Source: CAZNKU01 sp964573775
GTDB taxonomy: Bacteria; Bacillota; Clostridia; Monoglobales; Firm-18
Reading direction: 5' to 3'
DNA length: 12,015 nucleotides
NCBI GenBank assembly: GCA_964573775.1
Contig: CAZNKU010000040.1
Span: 1-12,015, forward strand
Below, one piece after another: positions 1 to 5,856 of the stretch. The position numbers and the translations under genes were made by a program. Within the stretch, counting starts at the first letter, position 1. The number at the start of each line of letters is the position of its first letter. Under the pieces are notes generated by a model. That model had not been told where the DNA came from, ran no database searches, and saw nothing but the letters and a program-made list of their open reading frames with translations.

Positions 1-1961
1 AAGGTAATGCTGATGAATTTATAGATAGTATTCAAAAAAAGGAATTTTCTTTTCCTGTCATTGCAAGGGTTATAATTGATGAAGTGTTGGAGCATTATGT
101 AGTTGTATATAAAATCACAAACAAGTACATATATGTTGCTGACCCCGGCAGCGGAAAGAAAAAATATATATACGATGAATTTTTTAATATTTGGACAGGA
201 CACATTGTAGCATTTGAAAAAACAGCGAATTTCAAAGAAGCAAATGAATGTAAAGGAACACTCACACGATTTGTTAAATTAGTAACCAATCAAAAGAAAT
301 TACTTTTTGCAGTTTTCTTTATTTCGCTCATTATTTCCTTAATTGGTGTGTTGGGTGCTTTTATTTTTCAGATAATAATTGATGGCATTGAAACCGGGCA
401 AACAGACGGATTTTTAGGTTTAACTTTAGGTCAGATTTGTATTGGAATAATAGTATTGTATTTATTCCAAATGATTATAAATATTCTAAGAGGATATTTT
501 CTGTCTGTTCTATCAAAAAATGTGGATTTACCGCTTATGTTAAACTATTATAATCACATCGCCGATTTACCAATAAAACATTTAAGCGGAAGAAAAACAG
601 GAGAACTGATGTCCCGATTTAATGACGCATCAAGCATTAAAGATGCTATTTCGAGTGCGACACTATCCCTTATGCTTGATACACTTATGGTTGTTCTATG
701 TGTATTTATATTATATGCACTTAACCCTGTTTTATTTTTTATTACATTATTTATCGTTATAGCGTATGTAATAGTTGTTATTTGCTTTCTCAATCCCATA
801 AAGGATATCAACGAAAAACTTATGGAAGAAAATGCAGAGGTAACTTCGTACTTGAAAGAATCGGTTGACGGAATTGAAACTGTAAAGGCTTTTGGAGCTG
901 AAAACATAATAAAAGAAAAGACGGCAAGCAAATTTACAAAGTTTGTCAAAAAATCTATGAAAGGCTCTATTATTTACACCGTACAGGATAGCCTATCGGG
1001 ATTAGTAGCTTCTGTTGGAGTTATTGTTCTTTTATGGAGTGGCACACATCTTTTTATGAACAATGTTATTTCGCTTGGAACTTTGATAACATTTTATTCG
1101 TTGCTCGGTTATTTTTTAGGCCCTATTCAGCGCTTGATAGATTTGCAGCCAGTGCTTCAAACTGCTATAGTGGCTGCAGACAGATTAAATGATATTCTTG
1201 ATTTGGAAACCGAAAAAGACACAACAGAAAAAATAGAACTTGACAATAACATTGAAATAAAAAATGTTAGTTTTCGCTATGGAAACAGAGAACTTGTATT
1301 GCAAAGTATTTCTATGAATATAGCACAAGGAGAAACAGTTGCATTAGTCGGTGAAAGTGGCTCGGGAAAAACAACTCTTGCAAAACTGTTGATGGCATTT
1401 TATGAGCCGGAAGAAGGACAGATTTTAATTGGTGGGAAAAATATAGCTAAATTAAATCCTCGAAGTGTCAGAGAAAATATCGCATATATTTCGCAAGATG
1501 TATTTCTTTTCTCTGATTCCATAAAAAACAATCTTACACTTGGAAACAAGGATATTCCTATGGAAGAAATTGAAAATGCTTGTAAATTAAGTATGGCAGA
1601 TGAATTTATTAAGAAGATGCCTATGGGTTACAACACTCTGATTGGCGAAAATGGATACGATTTATCCGGCGGGCAAAAACAACGACTCGCAATAGCAAGA
1701 GCCTTATTAAAGAATCCTAAAATACTTATTATGGACGAAGCTACAAGTAATCTTGATACTGTAACAGAAAAAAGTATTAAAGAAACCATTGATAATTTAA
1801 GTGGTAGTATTACGTGCATAATTATAGCACACAGATTAAGCACTATAAGAAACTGTGATAAAATATTTGTTATGGAGAATGGAAAAGTTGCAGAAAACGG
1901 AAATCATAATGAACTGATAAAAAAGAATGGGATTTATAAAAAATATTATGAAACGAATTAA
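1..1961 (+). CDS. Peptidase-containing ABC exporter (C39 peptidase-TMD-NBD), 5' end missing
   Basis: The reading frame is open from base 3 to the TAA at 1959-1961, giving 652 visible residues. The first ~50 residues are the end of a C39 cysteine peptidase domain: the catalytic-type His lies in LEHYVVVYKI (codon at 93-95) and the Asp in VADPGSGK; the catalytic Cys would be left of the window. A hydrophobic transmembrane region follows (about nt 290-1160). The nucleotide-binding domain shows Walker A GESGSGKTT (about 1351-1377), Q-loop YISQD, signature LSGGQKQR, Walker B ILIMDEATSNLD and H-loop IAHRLST. Such exporters (LagD/PCAT type) cut the leader after a double-glycine motif and export the peptide in an ATP-driven step as membrane homodimers. 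No precursor peptide gene is visible, so the substrate is unknown. A GTG at 84 is an internal codon, not a start. Confidence 0.93.
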   Translation, partial: GNADEFIDSIQKKEFSFPVIARVIIDEVLEHYVVVYKITNKYIYVADPGSGKKKYIYDEFFNIWTGHIVAFEKTANFKEANECKGTLTRFVKLVTNQKKLLFAVFFISLIISLIGVLGAFIFQIIIDGIETGQTDGFLGLTLGQICIGIIVLYLFQMIINILRGYFLSVLSKNVDLPLMLNYYNHIADLPIKHLSGRKTGELMSRFNDASSIKDAISSATLSLMLDTLMVVLCVFILYALNPVLFFITLFIVIAYVIVVICFLNPIKDINEKLMEENAEVTSYLKESVDGIETVKAFGAENIIKEKTASKFTKFVKKSMKGSIIYTVQDSLSGLVASVGVIVLLWSGTHLFMNNVISLGTLITFYSLLGYFLGPIQRLIDLQPVLQTAIVAADRLNDILDLETEKDTTEKIELDNNIEIKNVSFRYGNRELVLQSISMNIAQGETVALVGESGSGKTTLAKLLMAFYEPEEGQILIGGKNIAKLNPRSVRENIAYISQDVFLFSDSIKNNLTLGNKDIPMEEIENACKLSMADEFIKKMPMGYNTLIGENGYDLSGGQKQRLAIARALLKNPKILIMDEATSNLDTVTEKSIKETIDNLSGSITCIIIAHRLSTIRNCDKIFVMENGKVAENGNHNELIKKNGIYKKYYETN

Positions 1962-1995
1962 GTAAGCTTTATATTGTCCGGCACTGTAACAAGCA

Positions 1996-2115
1996 GGGAA
2001 GATGTATATCATCTTCCCAAATATTTAGGATATCCTAAGACCTTATATAGCGGAACGACACGCAGGTCGTTCCCTACGATAAAAGGCAGAAACGATTGAT
2101 TTCGTTTCTGCCTTT
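1996..2115. repeat. Cluster of four palindromes in the spacer
   Basis: Four inverted repeats lie within 120 bases. They are a 9-bp hairpin GGGAAGATG/CATCTTCCC (1996-2018, 5-base loop), a perfect 14-base palindrome TTAGGATATCCTAA (2025-2038), an 8-bp hairpin GGAACGAC/GTCGTTCC (2052-2073, 6-base loop), and a 14-bp hairpin (2082-2095 with 2102-2115). No reading frame of note crosses them. The second hairpin resembles REP-like hairpins I associate with Clostridia intergenic regions, but that is from memory and unverified. One or more may end transcription of the exporter. Confidence 0.6.
2082..2115. terminator. Possible bidirectional intrinsic terminator
   Basis: A perfect 14-bp stem (AAAGGCAGAAACGA paired with TCGTTTCTGCCTTT) encloses a 6-base loop. 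The T-run is only the CCTTT end of the stem plus a short TAAAAT tail, so termination would be modest in either direction. It is the best candidate terminator for the upstream exporter gene. Confidence 0.45.
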
Positions 2116-2320
2116 AAAATTACTGTCCTTTAGAGTACACTGCTTACAGGTGTCCTTTTTTATGGCGGAGAGAGAGGGATACAGCCGCTTCGCGTCTTAT
2201 TTACTTGGCGACCCAAATGTTTACACATTTCGGTACCCGCCTGCGTACCTGCTTCGCTAAAAACGATTATCAATCGTTTTATTAACGCTCGCAGCCCCCT
2301 CGGGGTTCGAATCCCTCCAA

Positions 2321-2358
2321 ATTAAAAATAGAGGCACCCAAGTATGGGGACCTCTATT
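2321..2358 (-). terminator. Duplicated copy of the tRNA-Ser terminator in repeat unit 1
   Basis: The hairpin of the tRNA-Ser terminator is repeated exactly 198 bases further left: an AATAGAGG/CCTCTATT stem with a T-rich tail on the minus strand. It has no intact gene directly upstream, only the 18-base tRNA 3'-end copy at 2361-2378. Confidence 0.7.
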
Positions 2359-2518
2359 CTTGGCGGAGAGAGAGGGATACAGCCGCTTCGCGCCCTATTT
2401 ACTTGGCGACCCAAATGTTTACACATTTCGGTACCCGCCTGCGTACCTGCTTCGCTAAAAACGATTATCAATCGTTTTATTAACGCTCGCAGCCCCCTCG
2501 GGGTTCGAATCCCTCCAA

Positions 2519-2556
2519 ATTAAAAATAGAGGCACCCAAGTATGGGGACCTCTATT
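2519..2556 (-). terminator. Intrinsic terminator of tRNA-Ser
   Basis: Read on the minus strand, two bases after the tRNA CCA end there is an 8-bp stem AATAGAGG/CCTCTATT. It has a further inner CCC/GGG pairing and ends in TTTTTAAT. Position and shape fit a rho-independent terminator of the tRNA gene. Confidence 0.8.
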
Positions 2557-2558
2557 CT

Positions 2559-2650
2559 TGGCGGAGAGAGAGGGATTCGAACCCTCGAAACGCTATCAAC
2601 GTTTACACGAGTTCCAGTCGTGCGCCTTCGACCAGCTCAGCCATCTCTCC
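2559..2650 (-). tRNA. tRNA-Ser(GGA)
   Basis: The minus strand reads a complete 92-base class II tRNA with encoded CCA. The acceptor GGAGAGA pairs with TCTCTCC, followed by discriminator G and CCA (2559-2561). The anticodon stem is CACGA/TCGTG with loop CTGGAAC, so the anticodon is GGA (complement of 2613-2615), reading UCC and UCU. A long variable arm (AAACG/CGTTT) is diagnostic of serine-type tRNAs, and the T-arm is GAGGG TTCGAAT CCCTC. The gene has its own promoter to the right and a terminator to the left. Its 3' 18 bases are the core of the adjacent 198-bp repeats, so it may be or have been an integration site. Confidence 0.97.
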
Positions 2651-2661
2651 ACGACTTTTAC

Positions 2662-2690
2662 ATTATATCAAAAGTTTTTAATAAAATCAA
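2662..2690 (-). promoter_or_regulatory. Promoter of tRNA-Ser
   Basis: The minus strand shows TTGATT (2690-2685), a 17-base spacer and a perfect TATAAT (2667-2662). The predicted start is about 5 bases before the mature tRNA 5' end at 2650. This fits a sigma-A promoter. Confidence 0.85.
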
Positions 2691-2707
2691 GTAAAATTTT
2701 TATTTTG

Positions 2708-2736
2708 TTGAAAAATAAAATATTGTTTGGTATAAT
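2708..2736 (+). promoter_or_regulatory. Promoter of the ung-GNAT operon
   Basis: TTGAAA (2708-2713), a 17-base spacer and a perfect TATAAT (2731-2736) predict a start near 2743. That is about 25 bases before the chosen ung start and downstream of the tRNA gene, which excludes the longer upstream reading frame. Confidence 0.88.
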
Positions 2737-2767
2737 AAAGACAACATTTGCAGAATGGAGTGGTTTT

Positions 2768-3436
2768 GTGGTTAATTTGGGAAACAGCTGGGATGCCCTT
2801 TTAAAAGACGAATTTGAAAAAGATTATTATCTGAAATTAAGACAGTTTTTAAAACAGGAATACAGCACACAAACCATATTTCCACACATGGATAATATTT
2901 TCAATGCACTTAAATATACGGCTTATGAGGATGTAAAGGCGGTTATTTTGGGTCAGGACCCATATCACGGAGATGGACAGGCACATGGGATGTGCTTTTC
3001 TGTACAAAAGGGAATTGAGCCACCACCATCTTTGAAAAATATATTTAAGGAATTAAATTCCGACCTTGGTATTGCTACACCAAATCACGGAGAGCTTACT
3101 GCCTGGGCAAAGCAGGGTGTACTTATGCTCAACACTGTGCTTACAGTGCGAAAAGGTATGGCAAACAGCCACAGAGGTATGGGTTGGGAAATTTTTACCG
3201 ACAAAATTATAGAATTTTTAAATGTACGTGAAAAACCTATTGTCTTTTTGCTTTGGGGAAGTCCTGCAAGAGCAAAGAAAAAGCTTATCACAAATCCTAA
3301 ACACTTTATTCTTGAAACTGTTCATCCAAGTCCTTTAAGTGCATATAACGGCTTTTTCGGTTGCAAGCATTTTTCAAAAACAAACGAGATTTTAAAAAGT
3401 ATAGGAAGTAAGGAAATTGATTGGAGACTTGACTGA
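2768..3436 (+). CDS. ung: Uracil-DNA glycosylase (family 1)
   Basis: The 222-residue product excises uracil from DNA, starting base-excision repair. The water-activating motif GQDPYH is at residues 62-67 with the catalytic-type Asp64. The uracil-binding region ends in LLWG (161-164), and the DNA minor-groove loop HPSPLSA (186-192) carries the second catalytic-type His186. Length fits the family (about 220-230). The start chosen is GTG at 2768, with GGAG at 2757-2760 seven bases upstream and the promoter just before that. The frame stays open to 2558, but that extension is antisense tRNA-Ser sequence and is not part of the protein. The stop codon overlaps the next start (TGATG), so the two genes are translationally linked. 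Confidence 0.97.
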   Translation: MVNLGNSWDALLKDEFEKDYYLKLRQFLKQEYSTQTIFPHMDNIFNALKYTAYEDVKAVILGQDPYHGDGQAHGMCFSVQKGIEPPPSLKNIFKELNSDLGIATPNHGELTAWAKQGVLMLNTVLTVRKGMANSHRGMGWEIFTDKIIEFLNVREKPIVFLLWGSPARAKKKLITNPKHFILETVHPSPLSAYNGFFGCKHFSKTNEILKSIGSKEIDWRLD

Positions 3437-3903
3437 TGGATTTCAGATTTGCAGATAAAAATGATTGCGGAAAAATTTTGTATTTTATAAAAGAACTTGC
3501 GGAATATGAAAAAATGTCCGATGATGTTGTGGCAACAGAGCAGTTGCTTGAGGAATGGATTTTTGAAAAGAAAAAAGCAGAGGTTATATTTGTACTTGAA
3601 AATGGAAAAGAAGTTGGGTTTGCTTTGTTTTTCCACAACTTCTCAACTTTTTTAGGACGTGCCGGTATATATCTTGAAGATTTATTTGTGCTGCCGGAAT
3701 ACCGTGGTAAAGGCTACGGCAAGGGGATTTTAAAACAGCTTGCCAAAATAACGGTTGAACGTGGTTGCGGTCGCCTTGAATGGTCATGTCTTGACTGGAA
3801 CAAGCCGAGTATTGACTTTTACCTGTCGCTTGGTGCCGTACCGATGGATGAATGGACGGTTTACCGCTTAACAGGCGATACGCTTACTAAAATGGCTGAA
3901 TAA
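3436..3903 (+). CDS. GNAT-family N-acetyltransferase, diamine/spermidine acetyltransferase-like
   Basis: The 155-residue protein transfers an acetyl group from acetyl-CoA to an amine substrate. Motif A of the GNAT fold is clear: LEDLFVLPEYRGKGYGKG (80-97), with the RGKGYG pyrophosphate-binding loop. The C-terminal part has the NKPSIDFYLSLGA region (122-134) with the usual Tyr. The arrangement FHNFSTFLGRAGIYLEDLFV resembles the spermidine/thialysine acetyltransferase (SSAT/SAT2) branch, but the exact substrate cannot be read from the sequence. The ATG shares its A with the ung stop (one-base overlap), and GGAG at 3423-3426 can serve as the ribosome site. Its 3' end overlaps the convergent pseudouridine synthase gene by 17 bases. 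Confidence 0.9.
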   Translation: MDFRFADKNDCGKILYFIKELAEYEKMSDDVVATEQLLEEWIFEKKKAEVIFVLENGKEVGFALFFHNFSTFLGRAGIYLEDLFVLPEYRGKGYGKGILKQLAKITVERGCGRLEWSCLDWNKPSIDFYLSLGAVPMDEWTVYRLTGDTLTKMAE

Positions 3904-4747
3904 AGAAATCTATAGGAAGATGTGCTTTAATGCACATCTTTTCTTTTGTTGAAGGATGGGTAAATACCATTTCACTACAGTGCAGTAGTGTTCTTGTATT
4001 TTCTTCCTTGCCATATAAATAATCACCGTAAAGAGGATGTCCGATGTGTGCCATATGTACCCTTAGCTGATGTGTTCTGCCCGTTTGTGGGCACAACTTT
4101 ACAAGGGTGCAATCTTTTTCGGATTTTATGGGAGAATATATTGTTTTTGCATACTGACCGTCAGGGGATATAATTCTTTTTATGCCTCTGACCGTTTCTT
4201 TTTTTATATTTGCTTCAATTGTGCTGTCATTTTCCAAAATACCACAGCAAATTGCCATATATGTTTTTTCAATTTCCTTGTTTCGTATCTGACGGTTTAA
4301 CATTTCTGCGGAATATCTGTTTTTTGCAATCAACACTATGCCTGTTGTATCCTTGTCAAGTCTGTTTACTGCACGGAAAACAAAGCCATTACCCAAATAA
4401 CCGCAAACAAGATTTGCCAATGTATCATTTAAGTGATGCCTTGTAGGGTGTGTAGGCATATTTGCAGGCTTGTTTACTGCAATAATATCCTCATCTTCAA
4501 ACAGAATATCAAGCTCACCTTTTATGGAAATAATGTCGTTTATTTCCGTTTCGGGAATAAGTATTTTTAAATCATCACCTGTTTTAAGTTCTTTTCTTAC
4601 TGTGCAGCATGTATCATTTACCTTTATAAATTCTCCTTTTTTAAGGTCTGCAACCAATTTGTCGGAAAGTTCAAGAACGTTAAACAAAATATGTTTTACG
4701 GTTTTGTTATTAAGTTGTTCTGTTATTTTGATTTCAAGTGTTTTCAT
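3887..4747 (-). CDS. RluA/RluD-family RNA pseudouridine synthase
   Basis: The 286-residue enzyme converts uridine to pseudouridine in rRNA or tRNA. Residues 1-65 form a divergent S4-like RNA-binding region. The catalytic domain starts at about 80 (ILFEDEDIIAVNKPANMPTH). The catalytic motif reads VNRLDKDTTG with Asp131, matching the usual HRLDxxTSG apart from N for H and T for S. Later family motifs are EKTYMAICCG, PQTGRTHQLRVHMAHIGHPLYGD and the final KAHLPIDF. The target uridine cannot be assigned. The start is ATG at 4747 with no convincing Shine-Dalgarno; the promoter sits so close that the transcript may begin at the start codon. The gene ends with TAG inside the 3' end of the convergent GNAT gene. 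Confidence 0.95.
   Translation of the reverse strand: MKTLEIKITEQLNNKTVKHILFNVLELSDKLVADLKKGEFIKVNDTCCTVRKELKTGDDLKILIPETEINDIISIKGELDILFEDEDIIAVNKPANMPTHPTRHHLNDTLANLVCGYLGNGFVFRAVNRLDKDTTGIVLIAKNRYSAEMLNRQIRNKEIEKTYMAICCGILENDSTIEANIKKETVRGIKRIISPDGQYAKTIYSPIKSEKDCTLVKLCPQTGRTHQLRVHMAHIGHPLYGDYLYGKEENTRTLLHCSEMVFTHPSTKEKMCIKAHLPIDFFIQPF
3917..3946 (+). terminator. Intrinsic terminator of the ung-GNAT operon
   Basis: AAGATGTGC (3917-3925) pairs perfectly with GCACATCTT (3932-3940) across a 6-base loop and is followed by TTCTTTT. It begins 14 bases after the GNAT stop. The hairpin lies inside the last codons of the convergent pseudouridine synthase gene, so these bases both encode protein on one strand and end transcription on the other. 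Confidence 0.8.
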
Positions 4748-4753
4748 ATTTTC

Positions 4754-4782
4754 ATTTTATCAGCTATTTACTTGTTTGTCAA
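4754..4782 (-). promoter_or_regulatory. Promoter of the pseudouridine synthase gene
   Basis: On the minus strand a consensus TTGACA (4782-4777) is followed by a 17-base spacer and TAAAAT (4759-4754). Only six bases separate the -10 box from the ATG, so the predicted start point falls on or next to the start codon. Confidence 0.85.
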
Positions 4783-4795
4783 AATGTGTTAAAAT
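4767..4795 (+). promoter_or_regulatory. Possible promoter of the HAD hydrolase gene
   Basis: TTTACT (4767-4772), a 17-base spacer and TAAAAT (4790-4795) would start transcription near 4802. That is close to the GGGGG ribosome site (4807-4811). It overlaps the opposing promoter, so the two polymerases would compete. The -35 box is weak. Confidence 0.5.
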
Positions 4796-4818
4796 GAATT
4801 GAATTTGGGGGTATTTTT

Positions 4819-5505
4819 ATGATTAAAGGGGTAGTTTTTGACCTTGACCATACATTGTTTGACAGATATGCAACCTTTGAAGAATGTGCACCTTTGTGGT
4901 ATGAAAGATTTCAAAAATATATGGCACATGGCTTGGGTATTGAAGATGTTACAGTAACTATGACTTATGCCGATAAAAATTACAACCATTTCGGTTGGGG
5001 TACTGTGTTGCAGTATCTTAATGAAAGTGGATTCTTTCGTGAACCAATGGAGCTTGATGAATATGAGGAATATATATATGAGGGTTTTTCAAAATTTGCC
5101 GTGCCTTTTACTTTTACAGACGACCTTTTTGAAAAATTATGGAATATGGACCTGAAAATCGGACTTATAACCAATGGGAGTGAAGAAGTTCAGCAAGCCA
5201 AATTAAAAATGCTTGGTTTTGAAAGAAAATTTGACGAAATCATAATTTGTTCAACTCCTGAAATGAGAAAGCCTAATTTGTTGCCATTTGAAACTATGGC
5301 TCAAAAATTGAAGATTTCACCAAATGAGCTAATGTATGTGGGTGACCATCCGAAAAATGATGTGGATGCATCTCGGCGTGCAGGTTATACACCTGTGTGG
5401 GTGCGCACTTCGGGAATATGGGGATATAAGGATATAGAAAAATGTGAACTTCAGGTAGATACAGTTGCGGAAATTCCGAAAATTGTCAAAAAGTTAAACA
5501 GATAG
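4819..5505 (+). CDS. HAD-superfamily hydrolase (YjjG/phosphoglycolate phosphatase-like)
   Basis: The 228-residue soluble phosphatase has all four HAD motifs. Motif I is FDLDHT with nucleophile Asp8 and Asp10, motif II ITNGS (117-121), motif III Lys151 in MRKPN, and motif IV GDHPKND (175-181). The stretch between motifs I and II (about 15-100) is a helical C1 cap, as in the YjjG nucleotidase and phosphoglycolate phosphatase group. Substrate is not predictable; many such enzymes clear damaged or non-standard nucleotides or sugar phosphates. The ATG at 4819 follows GGGGG (4807-4811) by seven bases. The gene is divergent from the pseudouridine synthase and is closed by its own terminator, so it is probably monocistronic. 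Confidence 0.92.
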   Translation: MIKGVVFDLDHTLFDRYATFEECAPLWYERFQKYMAHGLGIEDVTVTMTYADKNYNHFGWGTVLQYLNESGFFREPMELDEYEEYIYEGFSKFAVPFTFTDDLFEKLWNMDLKIGLITNGSEEVQQAKLKMLGFERKFDEIIICSTPEMRKPNLLPFETMAQKLKISPNELMYVGDHPKNDVDASRRAGYTPVWVRTSGIWGYKDIEKCELQVDTVAEIPKIVKKLNR

Positions 5506-5512
5506 TTTTAGG

Positions 5513-5537
5513 AGGAACGCCAAAAGCGTTCCTTTTT
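5513..5537 (+). terminator. Intrinsic terminator of the HAD hydrolase gene
   Basis: AGGAACGC (5513-5520) pairs with GCGTTCCT (5526-5533) over a CAAAA loop and runs into TTTTT (5533-5537). It starts seven bases after the stop codon. Confidence 0.9.
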
Positions 5538-5538
5538 A

Positions 5539-5669
5539 ATGCAGAATGCAGAACGTAGAGTGCAGAATTGTTGTTGAAACACTTTGTGTTTCTTTTGGAT
5601 TTATAGTTAAAAAAAGAAATGCAGGGCATTTCGACAATAACTCTGCATTCTTCATTCTTAATTTTGCAT
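5539..5669. mobile_element. MITE-like palindromic element, ~130 bp
   Basis: The left arm (5540-5576, beginning TGCAGAATGCAG) and the reverse complement of the right arm (5632-5668) have equal length and match at 28 of 37 positions by my count; several mismatches would still pair as G-U in RNA. Between them sit two perfect 7-bp hairpins: GAAACAC/GTGTTTC (5576-5592) and GAAATGC/GCATTTC (5616-5632). There is no transposase. TGCAGAATGCAG-type arms look like non-autonomous dispersed repeats I associate with Clostridia genomes, which is from memory. No clear target-site duplication is visible. A reading frame across it (5546-5797) is spurious. Confidence 0.65.
5609..5632 (-). terminator. Intrinsic terminator of the rnhA operon, supplied by the MITE-like element
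   Basis: Read on the minus strand, GAAATGC CCT GCATTTC (5632-5616) is followed by seven T (5615-5609). This is 45 bases past the stop of the last operon gene. The hairpin is the right inner stem of the palindromic element. Confidence 0.75.
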
Positions 5670-5676
5670 CCCTTTA

Positions 5677-5856
5677 TCAGTTTTGTTTTCTTACGATTTT
5701 ATATTCATCACCGTCACGAAAATACGGACAGTCTTTTAAAGTGTTTGTCATAAATCTTGACATTTCGTCTTCGTCAAGACTTACATCGCAAACATAACAT
5801 TCATATTCTTCATCGTAAAAGTAATTTGCACAGTATTCACAGCATTTGTTGGACAT
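5677..5856 (-). CDS. Small cysteine-rich protein (59 aa), DUF6472-like
   Basis: ATG (5856-5854) to TGA (5679-5677) encodes 59 residues beginning MSNKCCEYCANYFYDEEYEC and ending EYKIVRKQN. Six cysteines (5, 6, 9, 20, 23, 43), with the spacings CxxC at 6-9 and 20-23, suggest a small zinc-ribbon-like fold; the middle is acidic (SLDEDE). There is no signal peptide or membrane segment. It resembles the small Clostridia proteins annotated as DUF6472, recalled from memory and not searched. The start directly abuts the stop of the phosphoribosyltransferase (TAAATG), with GGAG upstream, so it is translationally coupled and co-transcribed with rnhA. Its function is unknown. Confidence 0.88.
   Translation of the reverse strand: MSNKCCEYCANYFYDEEYECYVCDVSLDEDEMSRFMTNTLKDCPYFRDGDEYKIVRKQN

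Larger units (their letters stand above)
2163..2576. repeat. 198-bp tandem repeat (two full units plus an 18-bp third core inside tRNA-Ser)
   Basis: Unit 1 is 2163-2360 and unit 2 is 2361-2558. They differ at only two positions that I can see, TCTT in unit 1 versus CCCT in unit 2 after the shared CGCTTCGCG. Each unit starts with the 18-base core TGGCGGAGAGAGAGGGAT. The same core appears a third time at 2559-2576, where it is the 3' end of the minus-strand tRNA-Ser (part of the T-arm, the acceptor strand and CCA). Each unit ends with a copy of the tRNA terminator. The interior has hairpins (in unit 1: 2215-2230, 2232-2249, and the 9-bp stem AAAACGATT/AATCGTTTT at 2260-2280). It also has a plus-strand T-arm-like GGGGTTCGAATCCC (2302-2315) whose ATCCCTC can pair with GAGGGAT of the core. 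No convincing protein is encoded. The cores look like attachment-site duplications, but unequal recombination is equally possible. Confidence 0.9.

Noticed and set aside
84..86. GTG at 84 as the start of the ABC transporter
   Set aside because: The frame stays open to base 3 and the upstream residues (PVIARVIIDEV) are part of the C39 peptidase domain, so the gene is truncated by the window edge.
2163..2260. Short plus-strand peptide AEREGYSRFASYLLGDPN from the repeat
   Set aside because: It has no ribosome site, arises from tRNA-derived sequence, and stops inside the unit.
2163..2558. CRISPR array
   Set aside because: Only three cores of 18 bases occur, the 'spacers' between them are practically identical, and there are no cas genes.
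5546..5797. 83-residue plus-strand reading frame
   Set aside because: It spans the palindromic element and the antisense of the cysteine-rich gene, without a ribosome site or recognisable protein character.
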